Shown one piece after another: positions 44,460-55,398 of a DNA stretch of 64,000 nt. The position numbers were made by a program, and so were the translations under genes. The stretch lies in assembly GCF_019175385.1 (NCBI RefSeq), contig NC_083348.1:51544950-51608949 (forward strand), given 5' to 3'. The notes beneath the pieces were generated by a model. It saw only the letters and a list, made by a program, of their open reading frames with translations, ran no database searches and was not told where the DNA came from. The DNA comes from Lycium barbarum. Its lineage: Eukaryota > Streptophyta > Magnoliopsida > Solanales > Solanaceae. Position 1 is the first letter of the stretch. Each line of letters opens with the position of its first letter.

Positions 44460-45907
44460 TTATATACCTGTGTCCACATTTGGTGACACCTCTGGGTCCT
44501 GTCGGCTGGCCAAAGCATATATGCGGTTCGAAGGACCGCTAGAATTGGGAGCTTCACCACGACCTCTACCGCGGCCTACTGGTGTCGGCATGCCCTGATC
44601 CGTAGGGCGCATGACTACAGAAGAGGAAGATGAGCCAGCAACTGACCCAGTGGGCTGGGCTGAACCACCTGGACCACCCCTAAACGGGCACTCCCTCATA
44701 ACATGGCCTGGACGGCCGCAAGTAAAGCAAGCACCTATAGCAAAATGACATTCCCTGAAATGGGGCCTACCACAATGAGAACACCGATGCAAAGGTGGCT
44801 TGGTCTGGCTGATCCCTCTACTCGACTGCGAACCCGAAGCCCTGGAGCTTTTACCAGCCTCTGAATATACTGTGCTATCAAGTCTCTTACCAGTAGACTG
44901 TGGGGGTACACTCCGTGCTGGCTGAGAAGGATGTCTAGTATGCTGTTGAGGCTACCCGCCTCGAAACTCCCCGGAATAACCAGCTGATCTAGCCCTCTTG
45001 GGCTGGCCCCTATCACGATCTCTATCGGGCTGGCGCCCTCTGTGTCGATCCTCCATTCCTTGTGCGTATGCCTACACCCGAGCAATATCCATCCTAGGCT
45101 GAGATGATACCGCCATACAGCTATCCACCAGATAATGATCCAGCCCCATCACATATCGGTGCATCCTGTCAGTCATATCGGCTACAATAGTGGGTGCATA
45201 TCTAGCCAAAGAGTCGAACTCTAAACTGTACTCCCGAACGCTTCTGCCCCTTTTTCTCAACTGTAGGAATCTGTCCACCCTCGCTCGCCGCATCTCTGGA
45301 GGCAGAAAATTCCCGAGAAAGGCTGTTGTAAACTCATCCCACACTGCTGGAGGAGCACCCTCGCCTCTAGACAACTCCCAAGACTCATACCAGTTGATAG
45401 CTACATCACACAACCGATATGAAGCCAGCTCGACAGACTCGGTCTCAGAAGCTCTAACTGCATCTGTCGAATAAAATCCTGGGGATCCTCCTCGGGCTTT
45501 GACCCGTAGAACTCTGGGGGATTACAAGTCAAAAAGTCACGAACCCTCAAGCTGTCATGTCTATCTGCATAATCACCTCCCAGCCTGTGTCTGCGAGCCT
45601 GCCCCGCTACTAATCTAGTCAACAACTCTACTGCATCTCTCATCGCCCTATCCTATGCTCCTGGCTGAGGAGCTGGAGGCTCGGGCGCTGGAGCCTCCAG
45701 AGCTAATGATGGAGCCGCCTCTTGATCCACAGCGGCAGCGGCTGCTGCTCTAGGCTCCTCTGATGACCGCAGAGTAGCAGAGCCCGCTGACTGGGGCATA
45801 ATATCGGGCATAGTCTGGGCACGGGCCCGAGTAACTCTCCGAGTCTGACTGGTCTCTCCTGCTACTGCTTTGCCCTTCTGGGCAACGGTCGCTTTCTTCG
45901 GAGGCAT
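44460..45907 (-). pseudogene. Gag of element C (capsid and two zinc knuckles)
   Basis: Start at ATG 45907 (MPPKKATVAQKGKAV), about 190 bp from the PBS as in A. N-terminal Ala/Pro-rich region, stop at 45653-45655, then DAVELLTRLVAGQ and LTCNPPEFYGSKPEEDPQDF. Near 45465 one base is lost and the frame shifts; the Retrotrans_gag-type capsid continues in the new frame (DVAINWYESWELSRGEG, FTTAFLGNFLPPEMRRARV, FDSLARYAP) to a stop at 45072-45074. The tail in the same frame holds CSHCGRPHFREC and a CCHC knuckle CFTCGRPGHVMREC (about 44700-44770), then a Gly/Arg-rich stretch. It differs from A's gag by having a second Cys-rich block. Non-functional as it stands. Confidence 0.88.
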
Positions 45908-46025
45908 CACTGTAAGCATAGCAATCTGTTAGAAAAGGGACCATCCTAATAATACAGCTCTATCGCACGATCTAAGATCGAAGGAAGGGTGCATCCTAAA
46001 TGTCCTGTAGCTTCCTATTTATAGA

Positions 46026-46041
46026 TGTGGTGGACAACACA
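46026..46041 (-). other. Leader hairpin loop of element C, palindrome broken
   Basis: Same leader hairpin as A, B, D and E (outer stem words ATAAACAAGA near 46053-46062). The loop in minus sense reads TTGTCCAC, one substitution from the self-complementary GTGCAC of B and E. Confidence 0.6.
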
Positions 46042-46094
46042 CCGATAAACAAGACTCTACTAGACACGGCCTGTAGACATTCCGAGGACGAACC

Positions 46095-46106
46095 GCTCTG
46101 ATACCA
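46095..46106 (-). other. Primer binding site of element C (initiator tRNA-Met)
   Basis: Minus strand TGGTATCAGAGC, four bases inside the LTR end at 46111. Confidence 0.93.
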
Positions 46107-46110
46107 CTTT

Positions 46111-46499
46111 TGTCACGACCCAACCCCGTAGGCCGTGACTAGTGCCCGAGGTGGACACTCGTACATACTTATTAGCCAAAATCTACTTGCGTTTATCATA
46201 TTAGGGACTTTCATTCATACAAGACAATATATCATTTAAATCGTCACTTATAATATCACACATAAGCCGGTCAGGCTATCGTAGTGTAGGGGAATGTCAA
46301 ACACAAACCACATAAACATCACTGAACAAATCCGACCCACGACCCACACACATGTCTACAGGCCTCTAAGAATAACAACAACATCATATGGCGAGACAAG
46401 GCCCCGCCGTACCCCGAAATAGTCATATGTATATATATGTACAAAGGATCTGTACCAAAAGTGTAAGCTCCGAAACAAGGGAGCACTTCAAGACAGCAG
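46111..46499 (-). mobile_element. 5' LTR of element C, distal part
   Basis: Matches 39030-39418 of the 3' LTR. Broken at AGCAG (46495-46499) by element D; it resumes at 55399. Confidence 0.92.
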
Positions 46500-48394
46500 T
46501 GTTATAGCCCGTATTTTGTTCATTTGGATATTCCAAGATAATCATGGTAAGTTAAGGGCAAGATCATTTTCCAAAGTTATTTTAATGTACAAGTTGTTTA
46601 TTAGTATGGAAATATTGAGAAAGGATAAGGGTAAAAAGGGAAATTCACAAAGTGGTTCTTGGTAATATTGTGAAAGGCTAGGGGCAAAATGGGAATTTCA
46701 CAAAAACTCAAGAATGTTCTTGAAGGACCATGTGGCCATCCAAGTGGGGTGGGCTTTGGCCCACATGGATGAATTATGTATGTATATACATATGACTTAT
46801 TAGTCATATTCATCACCACCCTTACACTTAGAAAAATTCAAGAAGCTTGGAGAAGAAAAAAGAAAGAAAAAGAAGAAGGGGCCATTCGGCCATGGTTCAA
46901 AAATTTGGTCCATGGAAATTGATCAAGAAAAATTATTTTCTTCTAGTATTCCAACTAATTTGAAGGCCCTAATTAACGTGGGGTGGTTGTTGAAGCAAGC
47001 AAACCATTCATTTGTGCAAATTCCAACCCTAGCCGAGCAAGAGGATGGATGGAAGAAGGTAAGGTTTAATCTTCTTTTCATATGTTATGGATGATTTGTA
47101 TATGTTGTCGAGTGAAGAAATGAATGAAATTCATGAAAGTATGTGTGTGTAAGTTGTGGCCGAATATAGAGGGGGTATTGTGTAGATGTGATGAATTGAT
47201 TTTATTTAGTAATTTGATTGTTGTAGTTGTAGATTCCATGATGAAAATGAAGGTTTGATGAATTTAAATGAAGTTGGAATCATTGTGGGATTGTTGAAGA
47301 AGTTAATGTGACATTAGTATGGTTTCTTATATTTGTATGAATGATATTGCTAATGTGTAGGTTGTAAATATAATTCAAGAATTTGGAAGTGACACATGTG
47401 TTTGGAAGATGGTAAGTTGGGTTGTTGTGATTGAATTTGAAAGAAGGAAATGTGTTGTTATTGTTCTTGTTGAATTTGGAAGGTTTCGGGTGAAGTGGTA
47501 TGTTGGTTGGGTTGTTTGAACATTATGTGAATTGTTTGAAAGTTCTTGAACCATGTTAGAATGATTTCGGATTAACACTTGAATGTGAGATCATTGGTGT
47601 TAGCTTGACTATATTTGATCAAATTGAATATAAATGAAATGTCGTCGAATTGTGTAAAAAGGATTGCTAGTGTTAGAATGCACTTTGAATTGATTGTTGG
47701 AGTTGGAAATATGATTGTTGGTATTGTTGTTGATAATTTGGCCGAGTTGAATTCTCGGATTGTTGTTGATAAATTGGCCGAGTTAGATTCTCGAGGATGG
47801 TTGTATTTACAGGGGAGATGCTGCCGAAATTTCGGTAGATTATAAATGAATTTGTTTGAAAGACTAAGATAAGTATGTGATGATGAGTTTAATGATTGTG
47901 AAAATCTTCTTGAATGTAGATAGCGAGCTTGGAAAATTAGGCGTAGCTAATAAGACGTGAGACAGGTATGTGAGACTTACCCTTTCTTTCTTTTGGCATG
48001 ATCTTTGTGAAACAAACAGACAAAGCATATGTATGATTTCAAAGACACTCCTATTCTTAGAGCCACTAGGATGGCTAATGTTCTTGACTTCCTAAAACTG
48101 CTTTGCTATGTCTTGATATGTGTGTATGGTTCCGAAAGTTCTATTTTGATTTGATCCATAACGATATTCGAGAGGCATTTGATATGACTATTGTTTTGAT
48201 TTTCCAAAAAACAGCTTCTGAAATGTTCAAAGAGGTTTCTGTAGAAAAATGTTCCTAACTTTCGTATACTAACTCGGATTGACATGAAACGTGTTTTTGA
48301 ACCTCAAGTGTCGATCTATGTATTTATCCATCGAGTCTTCAAATTTGTTTTATATGCATATAGTTTCTCACGACTCTGCTCGTGCATGCCTTAA

Positions 48395-48745
48395 TATATC
48401 CTCCACTGTGTCCCGGGCCAGGGTATGTTCTCGTGCGTACTGCACTGCATTGTTCACCGCGTCCCTCTCACTTGCGGGCCGGGGCACGTTATGTATGATA
48501 TGATGACATGATGATATGATGACGGGGTGGTGGCCAGGATGGCATATGATGACTCTATTCACCGCGTCCCGCAATAGAGGGTCGGGGCACGTTACATGCA
48601 TACATGATACATGACATTGACATATATGATTTTATTCACCGCGTTCCTCAATAGAGGGTCGGGGCACGTTATATGCATACATGATATATGGTGATGACCT
48701 GCATGAATTTACTCACCGTATCCCTCACTAGAGGGCCGGGGCACG
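48395..48745 (+). repeat. Array of hairpin-bearing repeats in LTR D
   Basis: Five units share 'TTCACCGCGTCCCTCA' and 'GAGGGCCGGGGCACGTTA'. The core CCCTC-ACTA-GAGGG forms a perfect hairpin in the best unit (near 48722) and decayed versions elsewhere. The 3' LTR has the same array at about 54455-54805. Confidence 0.8.
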
Positions 48746-48893
48746 TTATATGATATATGGTTTATGATGATGACATACACAATTTTCATTTCAAAAGGCA
48801 AGTGCTTTGATGTTTTTAAAAAGTCATACTTGATTCTGGTAAATCTCTGTTTCTGTTATGATCCTGTTTTCTGTATTCCATGCCTTACATGCT

Positions 48894-48950
48894 CAGTATA
48901 TATTACGTACTGACCCCCTTTCTTCGGGGGCTGCGTTTCGTGTCGCGCAG
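48894..48950 (+). other. Triple hairpin of LTR D (5' copy)
   Basis: CAGTAT 48894-48899 with GTACTG 48907-48912 (one G-T pair; the 3' copy at 54951 has CAGTAC and pairs perfectly), CCCCC 48914-48918 with GGGGG 48926-48930, CTGCG 48931-48935 with CGCAG 48946-48950. The 3' copy is 54951-55007. Confidence 0.7.
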
Positions 48951-49339
48951 GTACACCCAGATGAATAGAAGCCATTATAGAGGATGTTCCAGCGGAGTTG
49001 GCAAGCTCCATTTGCCCCTGGAGTGTTGCCGGGTCAGAGTATTATGCTATGATGTCTTGTTCGGAGTTAGAGACTTTGCAGACAGAGTCGTGGGTATAGG
49101 ATGTCAGCTTTGTAAGTGGCTCCATCAGCCGATGTGTCATTATGTGCTATGATTACAGATCCTACTTGATTTGAGCACGATGAAAAGAAAGTTTCGGAAA
49201 GCTTTACTATGTATTTCATTCTTATTTGATTTAAGAGTCCAAAGAGATTATTTATGTAATAAGAGTCAGCGGGTTCGCTCGGCTCCGAATATGGGGTCGG
49301 GTGCCCATCACACCCCAGTAAGATTAGGGTGTGACAAAG

Positions 49340-49351
49340 TGGTATCAGAGC
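49340..49351 (+). other. Primer binding site of element D (initiator tRNA-Met)
   Basis: TGGTATCAGAGC, three bases after the LTR end at 49336. Confidence 0.94.
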
Positions 49352-49394
49352 AGGTTGTCCTAGGGGTTGTCTGCAAAGCCGTGTCCAGTAGAGT

Positions 49395-49434
49395 CCTGTT
49401 AATGGGTGTGAAGCCGGCCACATTTATAAACAGG
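49395..49434 (+). other. Leader hairpin of element D with GCCGGC loop
   Basis: Outer arms CCTGTTAAT and ATAAACAGG (49426-49434) pair with one mismatch. TGTG 49407-49410 pairs with CACA 49419-49422. The loop AAGCCGGC holds the palindrome GCCGGC (49413-49418). Confidence 0.7.
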
Positions 49435-50238
49435 AGGCTGCAGGGCATCTAGGGATTGTTGACCTTCTTTCTGTCATAGATCGTGCGATAGAGCCAAGTC
49501 ATAGGAAATGAGATTCCTTATATAAGCCTTACATACGACGGAAGAAGGTGAGTGGCGATGTGGAAAGTCACAGGGGTAAGTATTGATATTTTGTTCTTTT
49601 ACCTGAAATTGGAAGCTCTGGATGGCTGGAATGTGATATATAGCTGTATGCTCTGTGAGGCATTGTTGATATTTGCTGCGTACAGATTTTGAATAGTAAG
49701 AATTGTAAAGGAGACCCGGTCAGAATTTTTCAAAATCTGGTCATTTAACCAGGTATACCTAACAGGAAGAAGTGTGGAAAGGAAATATCGTAAACAGACA
49801 ATAAGTGCGATGCGTTGTCTTAGAGGATTTACGGACTTGGCATGACAGGAAGAATGATAGCAAGAAAGGCGATTAGCAGTCCAGAGGATTAAAATGGATA
49901 ACATCCGAGGTTTAGTAAGAGCAAGGTCTGTTGAAGGATTCAGAGAAAGTCGACAATCAGTTTTGCTATAGATTATTATACAAGAATGGTAAGTGGGAAT
50001 CCGAACAGACTGATACCCGAGTACTTACAAGTAATGGCGACGAAGGTATATTTGTTACCATCGGGAATCTGGGAATCTAGGATGAAAGGTAGTTATACAC
50101 GAAAGTGAAAGGTGAATATTGAGGATTAAAAAGGGTAAAATAGTAATTATAAAGGGAAAGACGTGTTACGAGAATGTCTCGGAATCTGTAAGACTTCGAC
50201 TTGCTCCAGATCATGTGATAAAGGTCATGCGAGGGAGT

Positions 50239-50354
50239 GGACGCGATTATATCATCATTAAGGCACCGGATTCCATCGAAGTTTCGAGGTTAAGCGTGCT
50301 AAGGTGGGAGAAATCTCAGGATGGGTGACCCCTTGGGAAGTGCGCAAGGAATCC
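50239..50354 (+). repeat. 5S rRNA-derived segment in element D
   Basis: 116 bp aligning nearly without gaps to plant 5S rRNA (about three quarters identical against the sequence I remember). GGACGCGATTATATCATC at the 5' side, GGCACCGGATTCCATCG near position 26, then GGTTAAGCGTGCT and AGGATGGGTGACC, which match the canonical A-box and C-box regions exactly, and TTGGGAAGTGCG near the 3' side. Confidence 0.82.
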
Positions 50355-51639
50355 TATAGATTTAGACATAAGAGACAAATGAGAAGCTAGACTAGCCTAG
50401 GGGAAACTAGGTTATATGGGATGGTTGGAGACCATAAGAGATCGCGTAGGACGAGGCAGACTAGACTGGTGAAGAGATAGAAAGTGCGTCCCAGCTCTGG
50501 AATTAGGATAGGCTTGAATAACATTTGGAAGTATTTTATGGGCAAGTTGGTAGTAAATATATATATATATATGAATGCGTATGATATCCCATATGTGATT
50601 GTATCGGCGGGCATGTGATGTGTACCCCAGCAACTGGCGCTACGGTATAGAAGGCATTACTCAAGTAAGGGTACCGAAGTTCAAGTGACAACAAGAACAA
50701 ACAGCACAAATGTTATAAGGTAAGCTGATGTGATTGTCTCTATTGGTTAAAATTGGAAAGTTCTAATAAATTGACACTTGGAAAAGAAAGAGAGTGAGTT
50801 AATGGAAGGCAAGGAGATCAAAAGGTCGGGAAAAGTGAAAAGTAAGAAAACTCAGTGAGGGAAGCCCCCGAGAGAAACTACCGACAAAGCACGAGACTAC
50901 TTGGGCAAAAATTCAAAGGTAGGTACGTGAAAAGGATAAAGTGTGGTAACATGGAACAAAAGAGGAGTGTGTGAGGTTCAAGAACTAATTTCAATAAGTG
51001 GGGCTAAAGGAATAGTGACTATGACAAGGGAAGTGAGGTAAGAGAAAGAATGTTTAGGGTTTGCGACGATGTTAAGAGGTTCCTAGCCTGTGAGAGGTAT
51101 ATAAAGAGATAAGCGTAGGATAAGATTAACACGGATGCCTCGGACATGGAAGAGCTTTCCAAAAGGATGACTCAAGAATAGAACGAATTTGCGCGTTTAA
51201 AGTAAAAATGCCACGAACTTCAGAGCCGATGCCACAAATAACAAGAGAAGAAAACTGCTCGAGGAGGATGAAAACCCAAGAAGGGTTAGGATGAGAGTAG
51301 GAAGGGTATATTAACGGGTTGGTCGAAGGAAGAGAAGAATATTTGGGAGTAAAACAATTGTAAATCTTTAACCATAAGAGTAAGAAGAATACTTTAACGA
51401 GGTAGCGGTAGGAACCCAATTACGCGTCAAGGAAAGAACAAGGATGATGAGTCGGCACTTCTGATTGGGAAGATATGGGAATATTGACAAGAATGATGAT
51501 ATAGGCGCAAAAAGGAAAGAAAAACTTATGGTAAGAAGTTTCGATACGTTATGCACAAAGTTGGAAAGAAAGATGAGGAGTAAGGTATAAACGAAGACTT
51601 CACAAAAGGACTGTTGGCATATAAGAAGCCCCTTAAAAA

Positions 51640-51653
51640 GGGGGGGGGGGGGA
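51640..51653 (+). repeat. Poly-G run in element D resembling an internal PPT
   Basis: TTAAAAAG followed by about 14 G and GAGAACATATT. This mimics the real PPT/LTR junction (AAAGGGGGGGAGAATGTTATA in E) but lies about 0.9 kb upstream of the 3' LTR. The matching run in C is at 42931-42948. Confidence 0.65.
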
Positions 51654-52471
51654 GAACATATTATATTAGGCTTCAAGTCCAAAGGAGGAAATTTATTAGC
51701 TCGGGGCCAGAGTTCAAAACATATCAGCATATCAGGAGAATACATGAAAGAAGTAGAAACGAATTGACAATGAGGGTACCATGGGGCCGACATGAAGGGA
51801 AAGGATGGAAGACACCTTAAGAGAATGCTTCATGCTAACATGAATTATGATATGTTTAGGACATGATTTGAGTCCCTCATATCAGGCAAATTTGCACCGT
51901 ATCTAAGCACGCAACGACATGTTGTAAAGAGTAATAAAAAGAGCAAGAAAGAGGCTACAAGCTAAGTGCACAAAGGATAAGGGAGAAAATGATAAGATCC
52001 AAAGGATATTTCGGACAACAACGGCTATTATAATAAAAGTATCAACAATTGGTAGTTTGGAAATTTTTGAATGAAAGAAAGAACGCAGCGCCTGTGAATG
52101 AAATAAAAGAGGTCACCGGATGCTAGAAAATAGTTCATGGACCATTAATTGTACGGAATATGAGAATATACGCTATGAAATTATATGAATCATCGACGTG
52201 AAGCGATGCTCGATCATATTTGTAAAGAATCCACACCGGAGAGTCAACAAAGAATAACGATGGACGAAACGAGCGCCAATACAAAGAAATCGAAGACAAG
52301 TATACTTGTGTCAAGAAATGACCTGGGAAGGACAAGGATAATAGGTTGCCGCAATGGATTAGAAAAACCCATGACACAGAATGAGGACTCATGTAAAGAT
52401 CGAGGAGTTCGATTATAAAGGAAATAGGGTAAAAGATATGGAATGGGCATGAAGAAAAGGACAACTATAAG

Positions 52472-52490
52472 AGCCCCCCCCCCCCCCCCC
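52472..52490 (+). repeat. Poly-C run in element D
   Basis: About 18 consecutive C in the place where E has CCTCCCCAAAGTGT and B has CTCCCCACCATGT, so it looks like an expanded CCCC. It may be an assembly or polymerase artefact in length. Confidence 0.75.
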
Positions 52491-52521
52491 CGAAGTGTTA
52501 TAAGACCCCATAAGATCAGTT

Positions 52522-52557
52522 GAACATTCGAGGAAGAATGTTCTAAAGGGGGGATGA
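52522..52557 (+). other. Pre-PPT hairpin and polypurine tract of element D
   Basis: GAACATTC 52522-52529 with GAATGTTC 52536-52543, then AAAGGGGGGATGA (52545-52557), then the 3' LTR at 52558. Confidence 0.83.
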
Positions 52558-55393
52558 TGTTATAGCCCGTATTTTGTACATTCGGATATTCCAAGATAAT
52601 CGTGGTAAGTTGAGGGCAAGACTATTTTCCAAAGTTATTTTAATGTACAAGTTGTTTATTAGTATGGAAATATTGAGAAAGGCTAAGGGTAAAAAAGGAA
52701 ATTCACAAAGTGGTTCATGGTAATATTGTGAAAGGCTAGGGGCAAAATGGAAATTTCACAAAAACTCAAGAAAGTTCTTGAAGGACCATGTGGCCGTCCA
52801 AGTGGGGTGGGCTTTGGCCCACATGGATGAATTATGTATGTATATACATATGACTTATTAGTCATATTCATCACCACCCTTACACTTAGAAAAATTCAAG
52901 AAGCTTGGAGAAGAAAAAAGAAAGAAAAAGAAGAAGGGGCCGTTCGGCCATGGTTCAAAAATTTGGTCCATGGAAATTGATCAAGAAAAATTATTTTCTT
53001 CTAGTATTCCAACTAATTTTAAGGCCCTAATTAACGTGGGGTGGTTATTGAAGCAAGCAAACCATTCATTTGTGCAAATTCCAACCCTAGCCGAGCAAGA
53101 GGATGGATGGAAGAAGGTAAGGTTTAATCTTCTTTTCATATGTTATGGATGATTTGTATATGTTGTAGAGTGAAGAAATGAATGAAATTCATGAAAGTAT
53201 GTGTGTGTAAGTTGTGGCCGAATATAGAGGGGGTATTGTGTTGATGTGATGAATTGATTTTATTTAGTAATTTGATTGTTGTAGTTGTAGATTCCATGAT
53301 GAAAATGAAGGTTTGATGAATTGAAATGAAGTTGGAATCATTGTGGGATTGTTGAAGAAGTTAATGTGACATTAGTATGGTTTCTTATATTTGTATGAAT
53401 GATATTGCTAATGTGTAGGTTGTAAATATAATTCATGAATTTGGAAGTGACACATGTGTTTGGAAGATGGTAAGTTGGGTTGTTGTGATTGAATTTGAAA
53501 GAAGGAAATGTGTTGTTATTGTTCTTGTTGAATTTGGAAGGTTTCAGGTGAAGTGGTATGTTGGTTGGGTTGTTTGAACATTATGTGAATTGTCTGAAAG
53601 TTCTTGAACCATGTTAGAATGATTTCAGATTAACACTTGAATGTGAGATCATTGGTGTTAGCTTGACTATATGTGATCAAATTGAATATAAATGAAATGC
53701 CGTCGAATTGTGTAGAAAGGATTGCTAGTGTTAGAATGCACTTTGAATTGATTGTTGGAGTTCGAAATATGATTGTTGGTATTGTTGTTGATAATTTGGC
53801 CGAGTTGAATTCTTGGATTGTTGTTGATAAATTGGCCGAGTTAGATTCTCGGGGATGGTTGTATTTACAGGGGAGATGCTGCCGAAATTTCGGCAGATTA
53901 TAAATGAATTTGTTTGAAAGACTAAGATAAGTATGTGATGATGAGTTTAATGATTGTGAAAATCTTCTTGAATGTAGATAGCGAGCTTGGACAATTAAGT
54001 GTAGCTAATAAGACGTGAGACAGGTATGTGAGGCTTACCCTTTCTTTCTTTTGGCATGATCTTTGTGAAACAAACAGACAAAACATATGTATGATTTCAA
54101 AGACACTCCTATTCTTAGAGCCACTAGGATGGCTAATGTTCTTGATTTCCGAAAACTGCTTTGCTATGTCTTGATATGTGTGTATGGTTCCGAAAGTTCT
54201 ATTTTGATTTGATCCATAACGATATTCGAGAGGCATTTGATATGACTATTGTTTTGATTTTCCAAAAACAGCTTCTGAAATGTTCAAAGACGTTTCTGTA
54301 GTAAAATATTCCTAACTTTCGTATACTAACTCGGATTGACATGAAACATGTTTATGAACCTCAAGTGTCGATCTATGTACTTATCCATCGAGTCTTGAAA
54401 TTTGTTTTATATGTATATAGTTTCTCACGACTCTGCTCGTGCATGCCTTAATATATCCTCCACTGCGTCCCGGGCCAGGGTATGTTCTCGTGCGTACTCC
54501 ACTGCATTGTTCATCGCGTCCCTCTCACTTGCGGGCCGGGGCACGTTATGTATGATATGATGACATGATGATATGATGACGGGGTGGTGGCCAGGATGGC
54601 ATATGATGACTCTATTCACCGCGTCCCGCAATAGAGGGCCGGGGCACGTTACATGCATACATGATACATGACATTGACATAGATGATTTTATTCACCGCG
54701 TCCCTCAATAGAGGGTCGGGGCACGTTATATGCATACATGATATATGGTGATGACGTGCATGAATTTACTCACCGCGTCCCTCACTAGAGGGTCGGGGCA
54801 CGTTATATGATATATGGTTTATGATGATGACATACATGATTTTCATTTCAAAAGGCAAGTGCTTTGATGTTTTTAAAAAGTCATACTTGATTCTGGTAAA
54901 TCTCTGTTTCTGTTATGATCCTCTTTTCTGTATTCCATGCCTTACATGCTCAGTACATATTACGTACTGACCCCCTTTCTTCGGGGGCTGCGTTTCATGC
55001 CGCGCAGGTACACCCAGATGAATAGAAGCCATTATAGAGGATGTTCCAGCGGAGTTGGCAAGCTCCATTTGCCCCTGGAGTGTTGCCGAGTCAGAGTATT
55101 ATGCTATGATGTCTTGTTCGGAGTTAGAGACTTTGCAGACAGAGTCGTGGGTATAGGATGTCAGCTTTGTAAGTGGCTCCATCAGCCGATGTGTCATTAT
55201 GTGCTATGATTACAGATCCTACTTGATTTGAGCACGATGAAAAGAAAGTTTCTGAAAGCTTTACTATGTATTTCATTCTTATTTGATTTAAGAGTCCAAA
55301 GAGATTATGTATGTAATAAGAGTCAGCGGGTTCGCTCGGCTCCGAATATGGGGTCGGGTGCCCATCACACCCTAGTAATATTAGGGTGTGACA
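52558..55393 (+). mobile_element. 3' LTR of element D
   Basis: Homologous to 46500-49336. Palindrome CCGAAATTTCGG at 53882-53893, doubled 36-bp unit near 53783-53854, hairpin array 54455-54805 and hairpin run 54951-55007. Ends TTAGGGTGTGACA before TGCAG. Confidence 0.94.
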
Positions 55394-55398
55394 TGCAG

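Larger units (their letters stand above)
46500..49336 (+). mobile_element. 5' LTR of element D
   Basis: Starts TGTTATAGCCCG and ends TTAGGGTGTGACA. Donor-like AAG|GTAAGG with GT at 47059; a 36-bp tandem duplication 47723-47794 doubling the CCGAG...CTCGG stem; palindrome CCGAAATTTCGG 47824-47835; acceptor ATGTAG ending 47919; donor CAG|GTATGT with GT at 47966; array of hairpin repeats about 48395-48745; hairpin run 48894-48950. Confidence 0.94.
49440..52520 (+). mobile_element. Non-coding internal region of element D
   Basis: About 3 kb with no frame resembling gag or pol. It carries the module shared with B, C and E: 'GTGAATATTGAGGATT' block near 50111, 5S-like segment 50239-50354, 'GAGACAAATGAGAAGCTAG' near 50371, 'GACGAGGCAGACTAGACTGGTGAAG' words near 50450, then purine-rich sequence, a poly-G run at 51640-51653 and a poly-C run at about 52472-52490. 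Confidence 0.7.
46500..55393 (+). mobile_element. Element D: non-autonomous gypsy-type LTR retrotransposon
   Basis: 8894 bp inside C's 5' LTR; flanks AGCAG (46495-46499) and TGCAG (55394-55398), a target duplication with one change or a four-base GCAG duplication. 5' LTR 46500-49336 (2837 bp), internal 49337-52557 (3221 bp), 3' LTR 52558-55393 (2836 bp). Intact PBS and PPT, no recognisable gag or pol. LTRs differ at roughly 1.5-2% of sites by eye. Confidence 0.93.

Noticed and set aside
44735..45085. 116-codon minus-strand ORF overlapping gag of C
   Set aside because: Out of frame with the zinc-knuckle gag reading; a shadow of the real coding frame.
50239..50354. A functional 5S rRNA gene
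   Set aside because: Ends and stems are too diverged, no T-run terminator or upstream TATATA-type element, and each copy lies inside a retrotransposon at the same relative place.
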